DNA of 64,000 nt from Glossina fuscipes (lineage: Eukaryota; Arthropoda; Insecta; Diptera; Glossinidae), in contig NW_023998417.1 of NCBI RefSeq assembly GCF_014805625.2, positions 11,318,760 through 11,382,759 of the forward strand, given 5' to 3'. Of this stretch, positions 1-21,690 are shown piece by piece. Numbering within the stretch: position 1 is the stretch's first letter; every line of letters begins with the position of its first letter. Both the position numbers and the translations under genes were made by a program. The notes below the pieces were generated by a model. The model had not been told where the DNA came from and searched no databases. It saw nothing but the letters and a program-made list of their open reading frames with translations.

Positions 1-1059
1 ACTTATGTATATATCTGTTAAAAGAATTAATTAGTTATGTAAGAGTGTTCGTCAAATAGTTGTTTTAAATGCCGAGGCTTGCAGTTTATCAGATCGACCA
101 GAGCTTATCGTTCAATTCTTGTCAGAAGAGATAGCCTCCTCTTACTCATAGGTTATAATCATGCCTGCGAATCACAACATAACTGAAATCATTTTAAATT
201 TTTGAAAATCATTTGAAAACCAGTTTAAAGATTAATTTCAATAAAACTACTTCTCCGCACCCCTACGGCGAAATCTTGCCGATAAATCGCGCACTCTTTC
301 CACTGTAATTATGTGTTCAAAACGATTAAATTGTATATAGTTCTTAAGTAAGTTATATATATATATAAATGTATACATAATTTGTTCAACAAAAAGTTAA
401 AAATACATTTTGTTAGCATTGGCTGATATTGATAGAGTTTAACAATGAATGCTATGAACCACCATTTCCACTACCATTAGCAGCAACAACCAAAGAGTAA
501 CATATACAAGGATGCAGATGTCAGCAAAGAAATGCTTTTGGTTGGCTGTTCGCAACAATTGCACACACGCGTATAGACACACATACAAACGAAACAAAAT
601 AATTTAACAGTAATATACTCAGTATAGCTTGAAGCTGTTAAGCGAAAAGAAAAAGAAGAAACCAACTTCAACATAAATAAGTAAAAAAAAAATAAGTAAA
701 AAAAAGAAAAAATTAAATACAAAAACAAAAATGTACACATTTATACGTACTCTCGCATACAAAAGAGCCTAAAAGAACAAAAGAGAGAAGACACTGCAAC
801 AACAAAAAGATGAATACAAACAAAATGAAAACCAACCACTTTTCGAAATAAGTTGAAAAAAGCAAAAACACAACAAAATAACGCAATTCGCATACATGCA
901 CACACGCACACTTATACGCAAAGATCCACGCGAACCTAGCAAAACACAGTAACCGACTGTTTTGTCGATGAACATGAATGAATGAGCGAACGAACGAATT
1001 GTATGAGAGTGTGTATGAGCGGGCGACCCCAATGTCTGACAAGAATGGTTGGCTATAAT

Positions 1060-1222
1060 TGTTGTATTATGTTGTCGTCGTTGTCGTCATCGTCATCGTT
1101 GTTAGTGTTATTGTTATTGTTGCTGTTATTCTTGTTGTTGTGGCAATAGCTGTAGTTATGGTTGTGGTGATGGTGGTGGTGCTCGTGGTGGTGGTGGTGG
1201 TGATGGTGGTGGTGGTGGTGGT
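1060..1222. repeat. Compound trinucleotide microsatellite (GTT/GTC/GTG-type)
   Basis: About 160 bp of imperfect T- and G-rich triplets, moving from GTT/GTC units to an almost pure GGT run at the right end. The minus strand reads as a long threonine-rich frame, which is a by-product of the triplets and not a gene. Confidence 0.85.
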
Positions 1223-2395
1223 ATCTCGTTTTTGTTGACTGAACAATTTTATATACAGTACCGAATTGAATTTTGAAACTTTTTTAATTGCGTACGTTTC
1301 TGCAGTTAACGCAGTTACAGTCACAGTGTTGTTTGTGCCACTGCTCATATACACGAATGCATATATAGTGACTGACTGCGTTCATGTTGGCATAGGTAGC
1401 TATATATAGATTTTGTGTATTGTTTGTTGTTACTATACTTGGATTCACACAGCTCTAGAGTTTTATAATCATCACCTCGCAGATAAAGGCATACTCGGAC
1501 AATCATACAGTTTGTGACTGTATAGTATTAGTATATGTTGAAGTGCCCTTGAAAGCCATGAGCATTCACTTCATTTATTTTGTTCATATTGATATTGCTG
1601 CTATTAAGCTAAATATATCTTCGATTATTTAATAGGTAATACAGCGAAACATTATAGAGCTTATCGAGCAAGATTTTGAGATCATTTACTTATGCTCTCC
1701 TGCTATTAGGCTCAATATTTTTTCCATCATTTTAGATAGTGTGAAGAATATTTGATCATATTTTTGTCAGTCCTTCCTTCAGTATCTCTTCTCACAAACG
1801 CTACTTTTGCAGCTAGGTTCAATATATTGTAAACGCTACGATATAGTTTAATATAAAGTGTATTCGTTAGCAAATCGTTTAGAGTGAGATTCTGAGTAGA
1901 TTCACGCACGCTTGCATTTCAGTCATTGGTAGCGAGTAGATAAGAAAGCTAGCTAATCCTTGTATTTTTCATGAAAGTTCAAATTAAATCAAATTAAAAA
2001 TAAGCCGATAAGCCGCCCACAAAAGTGTCCATAAGAGATAAAAGTTAACGTAAGTACGAAGAAAGCCAAAAAATGCATAGTCAAGAATTTTCATAAATAA
2101 CTTGAAACTCGATAGTATCTACTACTCATCGAAAATATGACATTTTGTCCACATATACGGAAATCTAATAAATATTAAGCCTTTAGAAATACAAAATGCA
2201 TATATGTACTTCAATCGTACAATTCCTACTTGGATTGGCTCAGTGTTTTTTTTGCCAAAAATGATACTAAGTGGTTTGTAAACGGATCGTTTGCGAATTG
2301 TCTTGAAAATTTTGTATATTTACTCGACACAATAAGCGATCAGCATTCGGCTTAACGTCGCCTAAATTTCTTATTTGTTTCTTATTGAGAAAGCA

Positions 2396-2421
2396 ATGAT
2401 GATGATGAAGATGACGATGAC

Positions 2422-2452
<31 letters not shown>
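2396..2452. repeat. (GAT)n trinucleotide microsatellite
   Basis: About 57 bp of GAT units with GAA and GAC interruptions near the left end, about 0.5 kb upstream of the dmrt99B start codon. It could be transcribed if the 5' UTR extends this far. Confidence 0.9.
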
Positions 2453-2963
2453 CTCAGCTAGGAATCATTACAATTTCAACCCCCAGGTTTATTTACAGTA
2501 TACAGTATATGGGCGTGTGTATATGTGTGTGGGTATATGCGTAAGCTGTCCTAACCTAAAATGCGAAGAAAGTGCTGTTGATATTTGAGATAAATGAGAA
2601 AAATTTTGTTTCAGTATCAAACAAGTTCTCAGCGCGTTACGACAACAATCGCATTAAGTTTTTAACGGTTACAAATTGTTTCAACATCTCAATAATTTAC
2701 CTTCTTTTTTTTTATATATATATATATATATGTATATTTTTAAACATACATTTTTATATATAGTAGCAACTAAAGTGATTTACATATTATAAGAAAATTA
2801 GAAATAAAAGAAAACAAACTCTAAAGTGATGTGTTGTTTATCGAGATAAAAGAAAAAAAAAAAAATATTCTAAAAAAATTTGAAGAAACAAAGAAAAAAG
2901 TTACAAAAAAAAAAAAAAAACTAAAGCAACAAATCCTATAAAAATCCGTATCCGTTTAAAGTA

Positions 2964-10042
<7,079 letters not shown>

Positions 10043-10546
10043 GACAGTTGTATCGCCGGTGATGTCAACGGCATGTTTAGACCCTATGAGTAGCGCGGGC
10101 GCCTATTTATTACAAATATATATGTATATATATATATATATACATAAAAAACTGGCGATTGAAAAGCAAATAAATGTATATCTAGAATAATTTTTACAAA
10201 ATTAGGGAACTTGTTCAGAGGCAGACCGACCGTTAGAAAGTTAGGACTTGAACTTGTTTTTATGTGAAACTCTTCATGTATACCTATGAACGCGAGCATT
10301 TCGGTTCATCTATGTTTTCGTTTTTAAGGCTAATGTTAAATAATATTTGTTGCTTTCAGATTCGCATACGCATACAAGTACATATTAATGTTCAGATATC
10401 AAACTAGACTTAGATAATAAGCATTAACCAGTGTATCATTACTTATGGTAAATAAAAATACAATACATTTAGAGATTGAAGTGAACATATAACTAGTTTT
10501 TGTTAGATTTGATTAAGTTAAATATATATATATATGTGTATATATC

Positions 10547-10585
<39 letters not shown>

Positions 10586-10665
10586 GTAATATTAAAAAGT
10601 AATGTGTTAAAAATAGCAAACAAAAGAAAAAAAAAAAAAAGAGAACAAAGAATAAAATACAAATA
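10043..10665 (+). other. dmrt99B: dmrt99B 3' UTR with poly(A) signal candidates
   Basis: AT-rich sequence after the TGA, with (TA)n runs at about 10118-10141 and 10523-10577. AATAAA hexamers lie at 10169, 10451 and 10651. The last two follow long stretches without other features, so either could be the main site. The real 3' end cannot be chosen from sequence alone. Confidence 0.55.
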
Positions 10666-12210
10666 TATATAAATAATTAAAAGAATTAAAAAAATTTTCG
10701 TTTACTCTATGCTTAACATGTCCTGAAAACGGCGCAGCTCAATTTGTACAAATGCCGCACACATACATGACATCCAAACAGACAAAAAAAGATACAATAC
10801 AAGAAATTTCCAGAAAGCTATCGATAAGTTTTCCTTGGATTCGTTAAGGTATGCCTTTGTGATCCTTCGTTACATTTCTTTTCCGTGCTTTTTAGATCAC
10901 ACTGATCAAGTTATTGCCTCCAAACTCTGATGGACAAACTATAGTTCTTTCGAAAGACCATCACGCGCCGACCTTCTTTACGTTCAACTTACTAATCGAT
11001 ATACTATGAAACTAGCTTCAAAGGGATATTAACATTTTGAGTTAATTCCCCAAGACACATATGACCATCTTTGATGATCATTGTTGCCCACGTTGTTGTA
11101 CTTTGTTGTTTTTCTCCCAAGTAGTATTTCTTAGCCTATTTTGCATATTTTATATCATTCTTATGCCTATTTTCGCGTGCAATAATATTTGAGCCAATGT
11201 TCAGCTTACCGACCATAAGAAGATCGAGGATAAACGAAACGTGCCAACCATCATTTCTGGAGCTTTTCATAGAGCACTCAAAAGAATGTAATTGAGAGTA
11301 AACTAAGCAAAATATCAGCGAGCAGAGGTCGATGGCATTCGAGTTCTTATTCAATATAATTAATTTCAAAACAAAAAGAAAACATGGCGATATATATAGC
11401 TATATATATATATATATATATATATATGTGCAAAACTGAAGTGCTACTTGCACTGGATAGATGTCCTTGATTATACCGATTTGCTGTGGAATATAGTATA
11501 AATGCCGATTTTGCGAAAGTACTTTGTTCGTTGCTGGTTTACAGGTAACGATTGAAGGAACCTCAAACAGGAAGAAAACTACATGTGTCGCTGCCCAGAA
11601 AATCAAAATGCTCCGTAAAAACTGGAAAGCTTCAAAAGCTTTATTCCATGTGTTACATTGCATATCACGTTTAGGTTCAGTTACTCGAGAAACAAGGCTT
11701 GTCTACACAATCTCTTGCATTAGCAGAGTGCTCATGTTAGGTAAAAGAGTGCCTGATATTTCTGTAATATAATGTTGTGGCAGCTCTGTGTGACAATTCT
11801 ACTCTTCAGACTTTGCGACATTAGTGTGCATTTTCATTATTATGTCATCGGTCAGATGGTGGGAAGAAACAATCGATGATGACGGACGCTATTTTTTGGT
11901 ACAATTTTTAAAATACACCCACAATAAGCTAATGATAACGATAAGGTTAGGTTCACATATTGGGAAAGCGGCAAAAAAAAAAAAAACGACAGAGCTACAG
12001 AATAGGATTGTGCAATTCTACCGCTTTGTGCCTTGTGGGTTACTACTTATTTTCACTAGCGGCTGATAAGAAGCAGTTGGTTTTTTATGATGAGTGAAAA
12101 AAAATTCCTATTAGAAGACAAATCGTTCTTTCGAACAATGACTAATACAATGGACAATATTTTAAATGATCACTCAGTTCACAATCATAGTTAATAAAAA
12201 ATATTTTTAA

Positions 12211-12230
12211 ACACACACACACACACACAC
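12211..12230. repeat. (AC)n microsatellite
   Basis: Ten uninterrupted AC units. Confidence 0.9.
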
Positions 12231-12843
12231 ATTTAGCATAACTCCCGACGTAATACTCAATGGTAATTCCGGAATATTCATGACTGGGCGTTAGAGAGGA
12301 TTTAGTGGGTGCTTTAATATTATCTCTCTCGTTCAAAAAACACCCATGTATAATTTACTTACCGACTTTAAGCACTGAAAAAAAAAGAAAAAGGAAGAAC
12401 ATGCATTTTCTCTGCAAGTAAAACACACGGCGTAGTGATTGGTGCTAGACCCAATCTAATACTTTATACTTACGACCTAATATTGACGCAGGTAACGATG
12501 TGTGTGTATGTGCAATGAAAAATAACGCCACTACTATTTACACGCCTACAAGCACACAACATAACAATTTCTATTGAATATTGTTGAGACTTTATTGTCT
12601 TTTATACTATGTACATTACTTGGTCCTGTACACCGCACACATGTGTACTTGAGTTAGCAAATACATAAGTAATTCTGTTGTTTCTATTGTCATCATTATT
12701 ATTATTGTTATCATCATCATCATGTGCTCTCAGCGTCATCGTTTTGGTATCATCGTTACTAGGCACTCTCCAAACACAATACAATGCTTTCACACAGTTA
12801 TTGTCCTTTCATTTTCATCAATTAATAAAGTGTATGCTTATGA

Positions 12844-12868
12844 GTGTGTGTGTGTGTGTGTGTGTGTA
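12844..12868. repeat. (TG)n microsatellite
   Basis: About twelve TG units, about 0.6 kb right of the (AC)n run and in the opposite sense. Confidence 0.9.
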
Positions 12869-15800
12869 GGTGTATGTAAAAATTTTACAAATATGGAACA
12901 ATAGCATCTGACGATATTTAGCATGTTAACCTAACCTATAAACGTTGAGAGTGTGAGTCATGTATAGCTTTAGTTAAAACGGATTGTGGTTGTGCCACAC
13001 TCGCGCCAATTGCCTGATGGCTTTATGTTTTGTTGATTTTCAAAGTCACAGCAACTAACATATAAACGCATTATTATACAAACGCTTATATATACGTAGA
13101 GGAAGTTCGAATATAATCCCAATATTCTATAGACACACATGTATATATATGTATATATGTGCATATATATATATATATATGAACAACATATATAATATAA
13201 ACCAAAACCAATCTAACCAAAAGCATACAATAAATAAGCAAACAGTAGCAGTGGACTAACCGACCCTTTGACAATTGAATTATTGGATAAACAGCAGTTG
13301 AAGAATTATATTTCGCTGTAGATGTGAATGTGTGCACAAATTCATGGGTGTGCAATTGTTTTCTATTGTTGCTTTGGATATTTCACTACTAAGCCACGAT
13401 AGGTATCACGGACACACAGGCCTTGGGAATCGAAACGATGGCTACTACTAGCATTAAATGGTGTTTATATTGTTAACATATGACTTATAATGGATATAAA
13501 TAGAATTTAAAGTATACCTCTATATATATATATATATATGTAAAGGTGTGCGAGTGCAATAAAACTGAAATTCTAGTTTTAGCAAATAGTCGGATAATTG
13601 TTCATCTAGAAGCGTAGGCAAGCAGGCAAGGACGTATAGACATATCTGCTGCATAATCTCTGGATCAAATATTCAATAAATAAAGGCACCATGTAAACGA
13701 TACTATTTTTTGGGCCATTGTTATTATCAAATATATAAAACCGTCGGTCTATTGTTTTGCGTTTCATCGGAATATTATGCACTGGTGGTCATTTTCCATA
13801 GTTTTCAATCTTCACACAAAGGCACATTAACAACGTTTTCATTGTTACGATTTTGACTTCCACTTCGATTATTTACTTAAATTTGCTTTTTCTTCGTCAA
13901 GGCTTCCACCTAATGGAGCATTTGCACAACAACTAACAAAATGGTAGATGGTTTTCTGCACGAAAGATTTTACCTCAAGTTCATGCTAACCTTTGCAAGG
14001 CATACCCTTAAGCGCCTACTTTTTTTTTTAACTGCTTTTACAAATGCAGTGTATTTCGGAGTCGTCGTTATCCCAATTAAAAATAATTTTGCAGATATAT
14101 TTCCATTGTTTTCATTATAATTGTTCGTTTTGTCGGACAGACGAACCATACGTTTGGATTTAAATGTTTGCTTTATTCTACATTGTGTTTAAAAATTATA
14201 AATATATTGGGATTACAATATTTGCTACACGCACATAAGCATACACACAAAACACACTTTCCATTCAAAAGTGCAAATGTGCGTAGCTTGAACGTGTTAC
14301 TGATATCTTTCACACATTTTAATAATTTTATCAAAAATAATTGTTAAACGTATCTAAAGCGTGAGATTTTCATAGAGTTGTTGTTAAAATTGTTGGGTCG
14401 ATTGGATTTTCTGAATACCGTATGTTTCCGGTTCATTTATTAAACGCTAGCGTAAAGCAAATTAGTGCAAGTTAAAATGTTCAGAGACATTTTCATCAGG
14501 AAAGAAAAATATAAATATTGAAGACTTGAACGGTTTTCAATTTAATCAATAACTGACTTATAGGACAAAACAAAATTCCTTACTGATTCGTCTGAGTGGC
14601 CTAATACGCAAAGGATGTCGTCGACTAGCAAACTAATTGATCGTAAGTTTAAACCTCAAGTGCGAGAGAGTTTTCAGAAAATAATAAAATATATTTTATT
14701 GAAAGTACGGTTCGCTCCGCGGTACGTTATGTTTGCCAATCTTTTGATTCTATCCCCGGAAGTCTTTATATTTATATCGAAAACCTTTTCAGGAAGACGA
14801 TACCTGTGAATATGGCGAGGAGGGTAGGGTAGTATGTCCGAACTTAGTGATACTAACTATGCTTGAGCGAATAGAAAATAATCGCAACCACCAAGTCAGT
14901 CCTTCCAGTTTCAAAGCTCAGAGGGATTGGTCGGTAGAGTATACTTAACCGCTTTGACGAGCGCAACCACCCGACTACTGCTGCTTCTTATTTCGTTTTC
15001 CCTCTTAACTTCTTTCTGATGATCACCTTATTACCTCTGTAGGAGACACATCCGCTGAGTGATTAGATTGAAATCACATCACATTAAGACGTTTAATATG
15101 TGGTGGCCATGCTCCAACTTAACAGTATCAACTGATGTTGGCTGCTGTTGGCAGCATCCTCTGGTTATGGTTTCGTTTTTTTGGCGCAACTCTCAATACA
15201 ATACATTGTCCCTAAGGCTCCACGGTAGGGTTGATTAGCATTGATTAGCAAATTGAAGGGAACAAAAAAAAAAAAAAAAATGTTTCTTCCTTTCATTTTA
15301 TCTGCTAAGATATCACTTTGGTTTCCAGGCAAGAATATTTGCTGAAGGAGTTTAGCATTCTTCACGTACCACTAGAAGCCACATAAGCACTAATCGCAGC
15401 CCATTATCATCTAATACTTGGAATAAGTGCGTAATCCTTGAACAATTAAGGTAAAGAGTACTTCTAGGCCAAGATGATAATAAAAGCAGAGCCATTCAAT
15501 TTACCTTATTATAATCGTTCGCAATAAACAATTGAAATAAAATTAATACCTTATCTTCCCATAGATGCTTGTTCGTTTAAAAAAAAAAAAAAATTTCAAG
15601 TTCTGCTTTACTCCCCCGAAGCAAAAGAAGACAAAAATAAAAGGCAATTAATGTGAAAACCGAGTTCGCCAAAGTTGAGGTAAGATGTGCAAACAATTTG
15701 TGTGTGAGTTTCACAATTCACACTTGCACCCCTTCGGGCATTGCGCTCGTTAGGCTAACAACAAGGGGTTAATGCGAACGATACGAAAGATAATTTTAAG

Positions 15801-15935
15801 TAAATGATTAATTTGTGGTACTTTTATCTCTATCACCTATGCATGTCTAGAGACATGCTCGCCTTCACATTCCTCTTGCATCAGAAACGCAAAGAACTCA
15901 TGATTAATGGAATACTTATGGTGTATATAGCTTAG

Positions 15936-15960
15936 ACCGTCCGTCCGTCCGTCCGTCCGG
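15936..15960. repeat. (CCGT)n tetranucleotide repeat
   Basis: About six CCGT units. The same tetranucleotide (GACG/CCGT) occurs inside the dispersed repeat described at 21403 and 62958, so this may be an expanded relic of one copy. Confidence 0.8.
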
Positions 15961-16789
15961 CGAACTTCTTCTCGGACTAAAACCTCAAGATTATTTAAAA
16001 AAATGCAAAAGTTTAATGTCTGCAGCAGATGTACTTCTCTGAAACTTCCTGAACTTCAGCCTAACTTAATAGAAAAGGACTGAGCAATTTTTCTACATTT
16101 GTACAAGGTGCTGGGCATCTAAGATTCGTCTTCAAGTGATTTCATTTTACTTTCAATGTTCTTCGGTTAATGTGTTTATGTGTATCGTTTATTTTTATAT
16201 AAATATGAACAAAAATCCGTCTTTACTATTTTAACTCGAGGGTGGTCTTATTATGTTTAAGGCGGTATTCAGTAATTGATTGCGTATTCTATTCGTATTG
16301 GTTTCTTGTTGTTATTGTTTGCTTTATTTGTCTATTTAATATTTAAGAAAGAAATTCTTTTTTTTTTTATATATATGTATAATATTTTGTTTTTTTTTCT
16401 TAAAATAACATTTAAAATCACGCGCATATACATATACAGACATGTATAAAAACGGTAAAGACTCTATATAATCAGCCATCAATGTCATCATTGACAGTAC
16501 ACAGTATCCAAAATAAACACATCACACAACTCATCTCATCAATGTAAAAGAAAAAGAAAACAACCTCGAAAAAAAAAAAAAAAAAAACAGAAAAAAAATC
16601 CGCCGTTTTTTCAAGCAACAATCATCATCGTGAACATCGTAAGCATGTTTAACATGAAAGGCATTTTATACGCATCTACTTATCATACTATGTGTGTGGT
16701 TTGGTTAATGCCCCGCTCAACTACTTAGTTTAACGACAAAACAAACACTACCCCACTAAAGTAAGTTAATAATGTTATAATGAACGCCA

Positions 16790-16793
<4 letters not shown>

Positions 16794-16824
<31 letters not shown>
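16794..16824. repeat. (TA)n microsatellite
   Basis: About 30 bp of alternating TA, one of many in the window. Other clear ones are near 11400, 31543, 38742, 42799, 48000, 61543 and 61797. Confidence 0.85.
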
Positions 16825-16825
<1 letters not shown>

Positions 16826-19800
16826 TTTCCTGAAACTTAATTGTTAGTTTATGCAAATGATTTCAAGAGTACATATGTAACTATTTTCATATAAAAGGTT
16901 CGTTTTTTTTTCTTCTTCTTTTTTTTTTTTTTTTTTTTCATTTCTAAAATTGAGGCTAAAGGCTAAATTCAAAGGCGGTAGCTGCTACTCAAAGTCAATG
17001 AATTTTGAAATAATTTTTACAAAGCCCTTGCTTGCTTTAAAACCCGTTAATTAATCAGCTCTTTCAAGTTTAAAAATAACATTTTTCCCAAAAAAAGTTT
17101 CCACAAAACTGATTGTCAAGTGTTTTATTTATTATTATTAAGGTTTCTCAATACTTAAGAAAAATTTTTGTATTGTTTACGCGAATGAAACAATATTCGA
17201 AACCTTAACATATTTACGAGGATAGTTTGAAAATACTTGAGCTCACCAGCCGGTTTACCACTCGCTTTATTACTTTTCTTCTATACTTAAATAAAGTATA
17301 TCTCAAAAGGCGTACGTCCACCAACGCGTGTATTCACCAGTCCATATTCCAAGTTATACCTAAGACAGACATCCTGTTCATCATTGAGTCGTTTACCTAG
17401 CACTTTATCAATGCAAGTGTCCATTGATCCATGTGTCCGTTAATCGGTGTACGCATCAGTATCTCCATCCATCACTCCATATGTTCATCAGTTCGCTTCA
17501 GTGCTTATGTACATTAATCTTTAAGTCTATCCTTCTCGTTGGGAAATCACATCCCGGTGAGCCTAGGTTTCAAACAATCCGATTAGTCCTTATATGCCTT
17601 CCAATCTGCATGGTCATCAGTTCGTATTCCCCAATGTAGATCAATTCCTGCCTGTCAGCCAGTGCGCTGCTTCTCAGCCAAAATTTCTATACCACCCCCA
17701 TACATATATAAAGTGAGAGGGAGATGGCGACGACGATAAAGACTTTCAGTGGTAAATAAGGAGAGAATACGCTACCGTTTTGTAAATATTTAGGCATTAA
17801 AAGTTAACTTAAACGAACCGAAATGCATTTATTTACCGAAAGTAAACCGGCAACAACTACTAGTTAACGACAAGTATCAAGTAAATATATATATATATTT
17901 AAGTATGTAGAAATATTGACGAATAAGTATCCCAGCGTTTAAGTTAAAACCGCTTTCTTGTTGTTTTACCATAAATAGTATTTTGTTTACTACAAATGAT
18001 ACGTAGGCAAGAATTTTTGATTATTCATCATTGCTTGTCTCAGGAGTATACGTCATAACTACCGGGAATGAAATTTCTTGGTGATTGCCATTGCATTGAC
18101 ATGCACAAATGCAATAAATTCATGCAAGCGTCTGTAGGAGTCTTAAAGCGCACGCATTCACTTTCCCTTGCCCTACTCTGAAGTGTGCTGCATATATATT
18201 CGCAAACCTCTACGTCCCGTTTCTTTTGTCTGCTTTGAAGCCAAAGTCGTACAAGTTGGCTGCTATGAAAAATTAGAAGACCACTCCTGCTTTTTGATCA
18301 TCAGCTATAGGTGTTTCTGGCGTAGCGGTTTCATAAGAGATATCATTTCTTTCTCTGTAAAGATTTGTCATTTGGTTGGTTCTTCGTGTGAAGGTTCTAT
18401 CATTAAGATCTATGCATCGCTACAAGTTAGTTCACTAAAGTGTATACAACATAATTGTTTGGAGCAAAAGCTCTATTTGCGGGAAACATTGGTTCATTGG
18501 GGGAATAGTCCTGCTCAATTAGGACGTGTGGTAAAAAGAAAATATGAAACACTATAAGAAGCGCAAAAAATCTACCCCCGGCCTATACAACAGACAATTC
18601 ACTTGTTCTAGTTGACATTAGCCTTCATCGATAACTTATTATGTGTCCTTGCAGACCTTCGATGGAATATGCGGTTTGTCAACAACGCAAACATGATGTG
18701 TAGTTGGCGATGAACTTTACAATGATTTGAATAAAAGATAAGCGTAGCACCGAAAGAAGTACCAATTGTTGAAGGCGGCTAAGTGGACTAAGAATGCGAA
18801 GATGAATTAACTCATTGGCTATCCGCTAAAAAAATAGTAGAAAACGGTTGGTATTAGTTGAAAAACACAAGCCTTCCCGAAAAGATCCGTAAGCCTTTCC
18901 AAAAGCCTTCCCAAAAAGATCCGCAATTTTCTGTACATGAACTAAGAAAACTACCGCCATATCTTGATATCTCTTGACATCTTCGATAGCCTTGCAAAAA
19001 AAAAGGATCTTTCGTGCCCTATGAGTTTTAAAAGGATGCGAATGTAAACATTGCACGTACAATAGCGTTACTTGCGGTTCTCTCCCTACGTATTGTTTCT
19101 AATATATCGTCATTACGAGTTGAATAGTGAACAGCGCAACACTTTATTTATTGATATTATTTATCCTTAAAGTTGCGTTCATTTCATTTTCCAGAAAGTA
19201 TTGCCGCATACTTGACTCTATCCTGGTCTTGAAGCGTTTCCCTGCGAGCATAATATGCTACTCACTCTGACTAATAACGGATAGAAGAAAGTCTGAGTTA
19301 GTATTTATCCGATCTCATGTAAATATACTACAAAAAAGAGAGAGAGCTACAAGAGCAGTGAGTGAAAGGCATGACTGCTGTACACGGATGGCGAAGATGC
19401 ATCCTTAAGACGCATATGTTTTCTTTTCTTTTAAAGTATTTCAAAGTAATTTTATTGAATTTGACGGCAACGTATGTTTTTCTTTGCAAAGATGACATAA
19501 GCATGAGGTTGCCACTTCCTGCTTTTGTGTTTTTGTCTCAGTTTTTCAGAAATATGATTGAAGACATTTTCTCCTGAAAAGTTCATACTTCAAAGGTTAC
19601 TTTACTTGAAGTGAAACACACCAGTAATTATTTGATCGTTTTTTAATCAGGAAACACTCTTATGTCGGCGGATAAGCACTGTAAACAATTCTTTTTTAAA
19701 ACAAGAGAGCGTTGTTTGATTGTATCAGAGATTGGCTAAAGAGGAAGGAAATTCGTCAAAATTGATCGATTACGAAAAAAGCATTTTTTGTTACATCTCA

Positions 19801-20264
19801 AGTGCATTCATTTGTCAATAAAATAGAATGACCCGGCAGCGTATTTACTGGGAATATAAGGATTGCTGTGAAACGTGCCTTCTATGTAAAGAACTTTCTT
19901 TATCGGTGGACTGATTGGTTGATTTTAGTGAAAAACAAAAACAAACTGTCACGTGAATCTCTGCGGTTGACAACGACACATGTCTCTGCCAAAGCATAAG
20001 CAACATACACCACCATCAGCGTTATCGTTAAATGTTAAACGACTGATTGCAATAGAAATTCTATGGAAATTTAAATGCATTTCAAATAGAATAAAAATTT
20101 ATTTAAAATCGCAAAAACTTCAAAAAAAAAAACAAAAAGAAAAAAAAAACAGAAGAGTTTCTATAAAAATATCAAAACAAAAGGGCTCGTCACGGGAGCA
20201 ATGCAATAAAAGAAGTTGTGGTGAAAAGGATTTCAGCAACATTTTAATTGTTTATGAAACATTA

Positions 20265-20282
20265 CTCTCTCTCTCTCTCTCT
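20265..20282. repeat. (CT)n microsatellite
   Basis: Nine CT units, a possible GAGA-factor-type run on the minus strand. Confidence 0.8.
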
Positions 20283-21402
20283 TGCGAACAACAACTGCAA
20301 TCAATGGCAGTAAACCGATTTACAATCGCTTACGGATCGGTCTATATAAACACGCACCAATGACCACGTGAGCAAGTCGCTTCAATTCTTTACTATTATT
20401 TTTAAATCTAAAATCAACTATTGTTCCGAAAAACCGCTGTTGACATGTGGCCTTTATTATCAACAACAAAAAAAAAAAAAAAAACAGAAAAATGAATAAA
20501 TAAAGTTGGTTTAATTATTTAAAAAAAGAAAGATGATTGCATTGTTTTTCTTATTTTATTTACAAAACAAATGAATATCCTGCAGAGTTTTTATCGTCAT
20601 TTTCAAACTAAAATGCGGAGAATTATTTAAATTTTTTTTTTTTTTTTTTTAATCCAACTTTTTAAACAATACAAACACATAGAACGTTTCACGCAAATTT
20701 CTCAAATGAACGTAACATCAATGGCTACATAAACTAATAAAATGTTATTACATAAATTACTTCCTATCAAAAAAAAAAAAAAGAGGAGAATATATTAACA
20801 AATATCTGTCATTGGTGTCAAAAGCCGGGCATTGAAGGATGGACAGTAAGCAAAAAGCTAAAATAATAAATTAAGAAAATTATATTCGATCGGCGGAATC
20901 TTTTATGCCCATCACCGTCATCGTAAAAAAGACAAAAAAGTAAAAGAACTAAATTTTCATATTCTATAATAGGCAGTGGGCGCGGTTAATTCTCCAAAAT
21001 AAAAGTTGTAGTCACATAGACGTGTAAGCGTGCCCTTTGAAAAATTTAGGACTCTTCCAGATTTATATTTCTAGAAAGTTGGATAGACGAACAGACGCTT
21101 AGGTGCATTCTGAAGCTTTTGAAACTTCGTAGCATTGAAAAAAAATCAAATTTTAACGCATTATGTTGACTTGATCAACTTCTACCTCTTCTGTACAAGC
21201 ACTACCGCATAGCCCATAGAAGATTCATTCAATTTTTTGTAACTTTACCTGCTTTATAGCTTTTGAAAAACAAAGTTGTTTACGTAGCGTGTGCTTCGGT
21301 CGTTTTGGAAAATTTGCTTAGAAAAATTTCCAATGCTTTCTGTCAAAATTGAAGTTGACAGCTTAATTTGTACGGTCCGTAACATTTTTTAAACGCTCAT
21401 TG

Positions 21403-21558
21403 CACAGACGGACAGACCGACATGCTTTAATCGATTTATAATTTGAGGCTGATCAAGAATATATATACTTTGTGGGATCTTCGAAGCTTCCTTCTGGATT
21501 TTGCGGATGTTTCGACAAAATGAATGAACCCGTCTTCCTTCGGTAATGGGTATAAGAA
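21403..21558 (+). repeat. Dispersed repeat, copy A
   Basis: It contains GACGGACAGACCGACATG, then ATCGATTTATAATTT, GCTGATCAAGAATATATATAC, and ends with CTTCGGTAATGGGTATAAG. The core is found again in reverse orientation at 62958-63016, and the ending again near 59098. The arrangement resembles a widespread dipteran repeat module whose right end reads GGGTATAA. The family name is not certain, and I see no transposase or reverse transcriptase in it. Confidence 0.7.
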
Positions 21559-21690
21559 GATGGGTACCATATAAATGAAATTGTAGAACCATGCAGAAGT
21601 TGCAGAGTATGCTTCTCTCATAAAAAGCTTATCATATATGTATACATATTATATTAACGGAAAAATTGGAGAAATTTCAGGAAAAACACA

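Larger units (their letters stand above)
1..2963. other. Upstream region of dmrt99B, including its unresolved 5' UTR
   Basis: No convincing coding exon was found here. The stretch holds a compound trinucleotide repeat (about 1060-1222), a (GAT)n repeat (2396-2452), A-rich tracts (about 660-860 and 2850-2920) and short (TA)n runs. The dmrt99B promoter and 5' UTR should lie here or further left. A good match to the insect initiator (TTCAGTC) occurs at 1918-1924, but I see no TATA box or clear downstream element to support it. An in-frame TAA at 2922-2924 closes the dmrt99B reading frame upstream of its ATG. Confidence 0.6.
10666..21400. other. Intergenic DNA, no gene found
   Basis: About 10.7 kb downstream of dmrt99B with no convincing exon, tRNA or intact mobile element. 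Open frames here are short, not conserved in any way I recognise, and rich in F, K, I and C. It contains (TA)n, (CA)n and (TG)n repeats at 11400, 12211, 12844, 13160, 13524 and 16794, a (CCGT)n run at 15936-15960 and poly-T or poly-A tracts near 16570, 16920 and 20640. It could hold enhancers of dmrt99B, but nothing in the sequence shows that directly. Confidence 0.6.

Noticed and set aside
1067..1354. Thr-rich open frame on the minus strand
   Set aside because: It is a translation of the triplet microsatellite at 1060-1222.
18168..18557. 129-codon open frame on the plus strand
   Set aside because: No recognisable domain, many scattered cysteines, no promoter or splice context. Length is within what chance gives in 64 kb.
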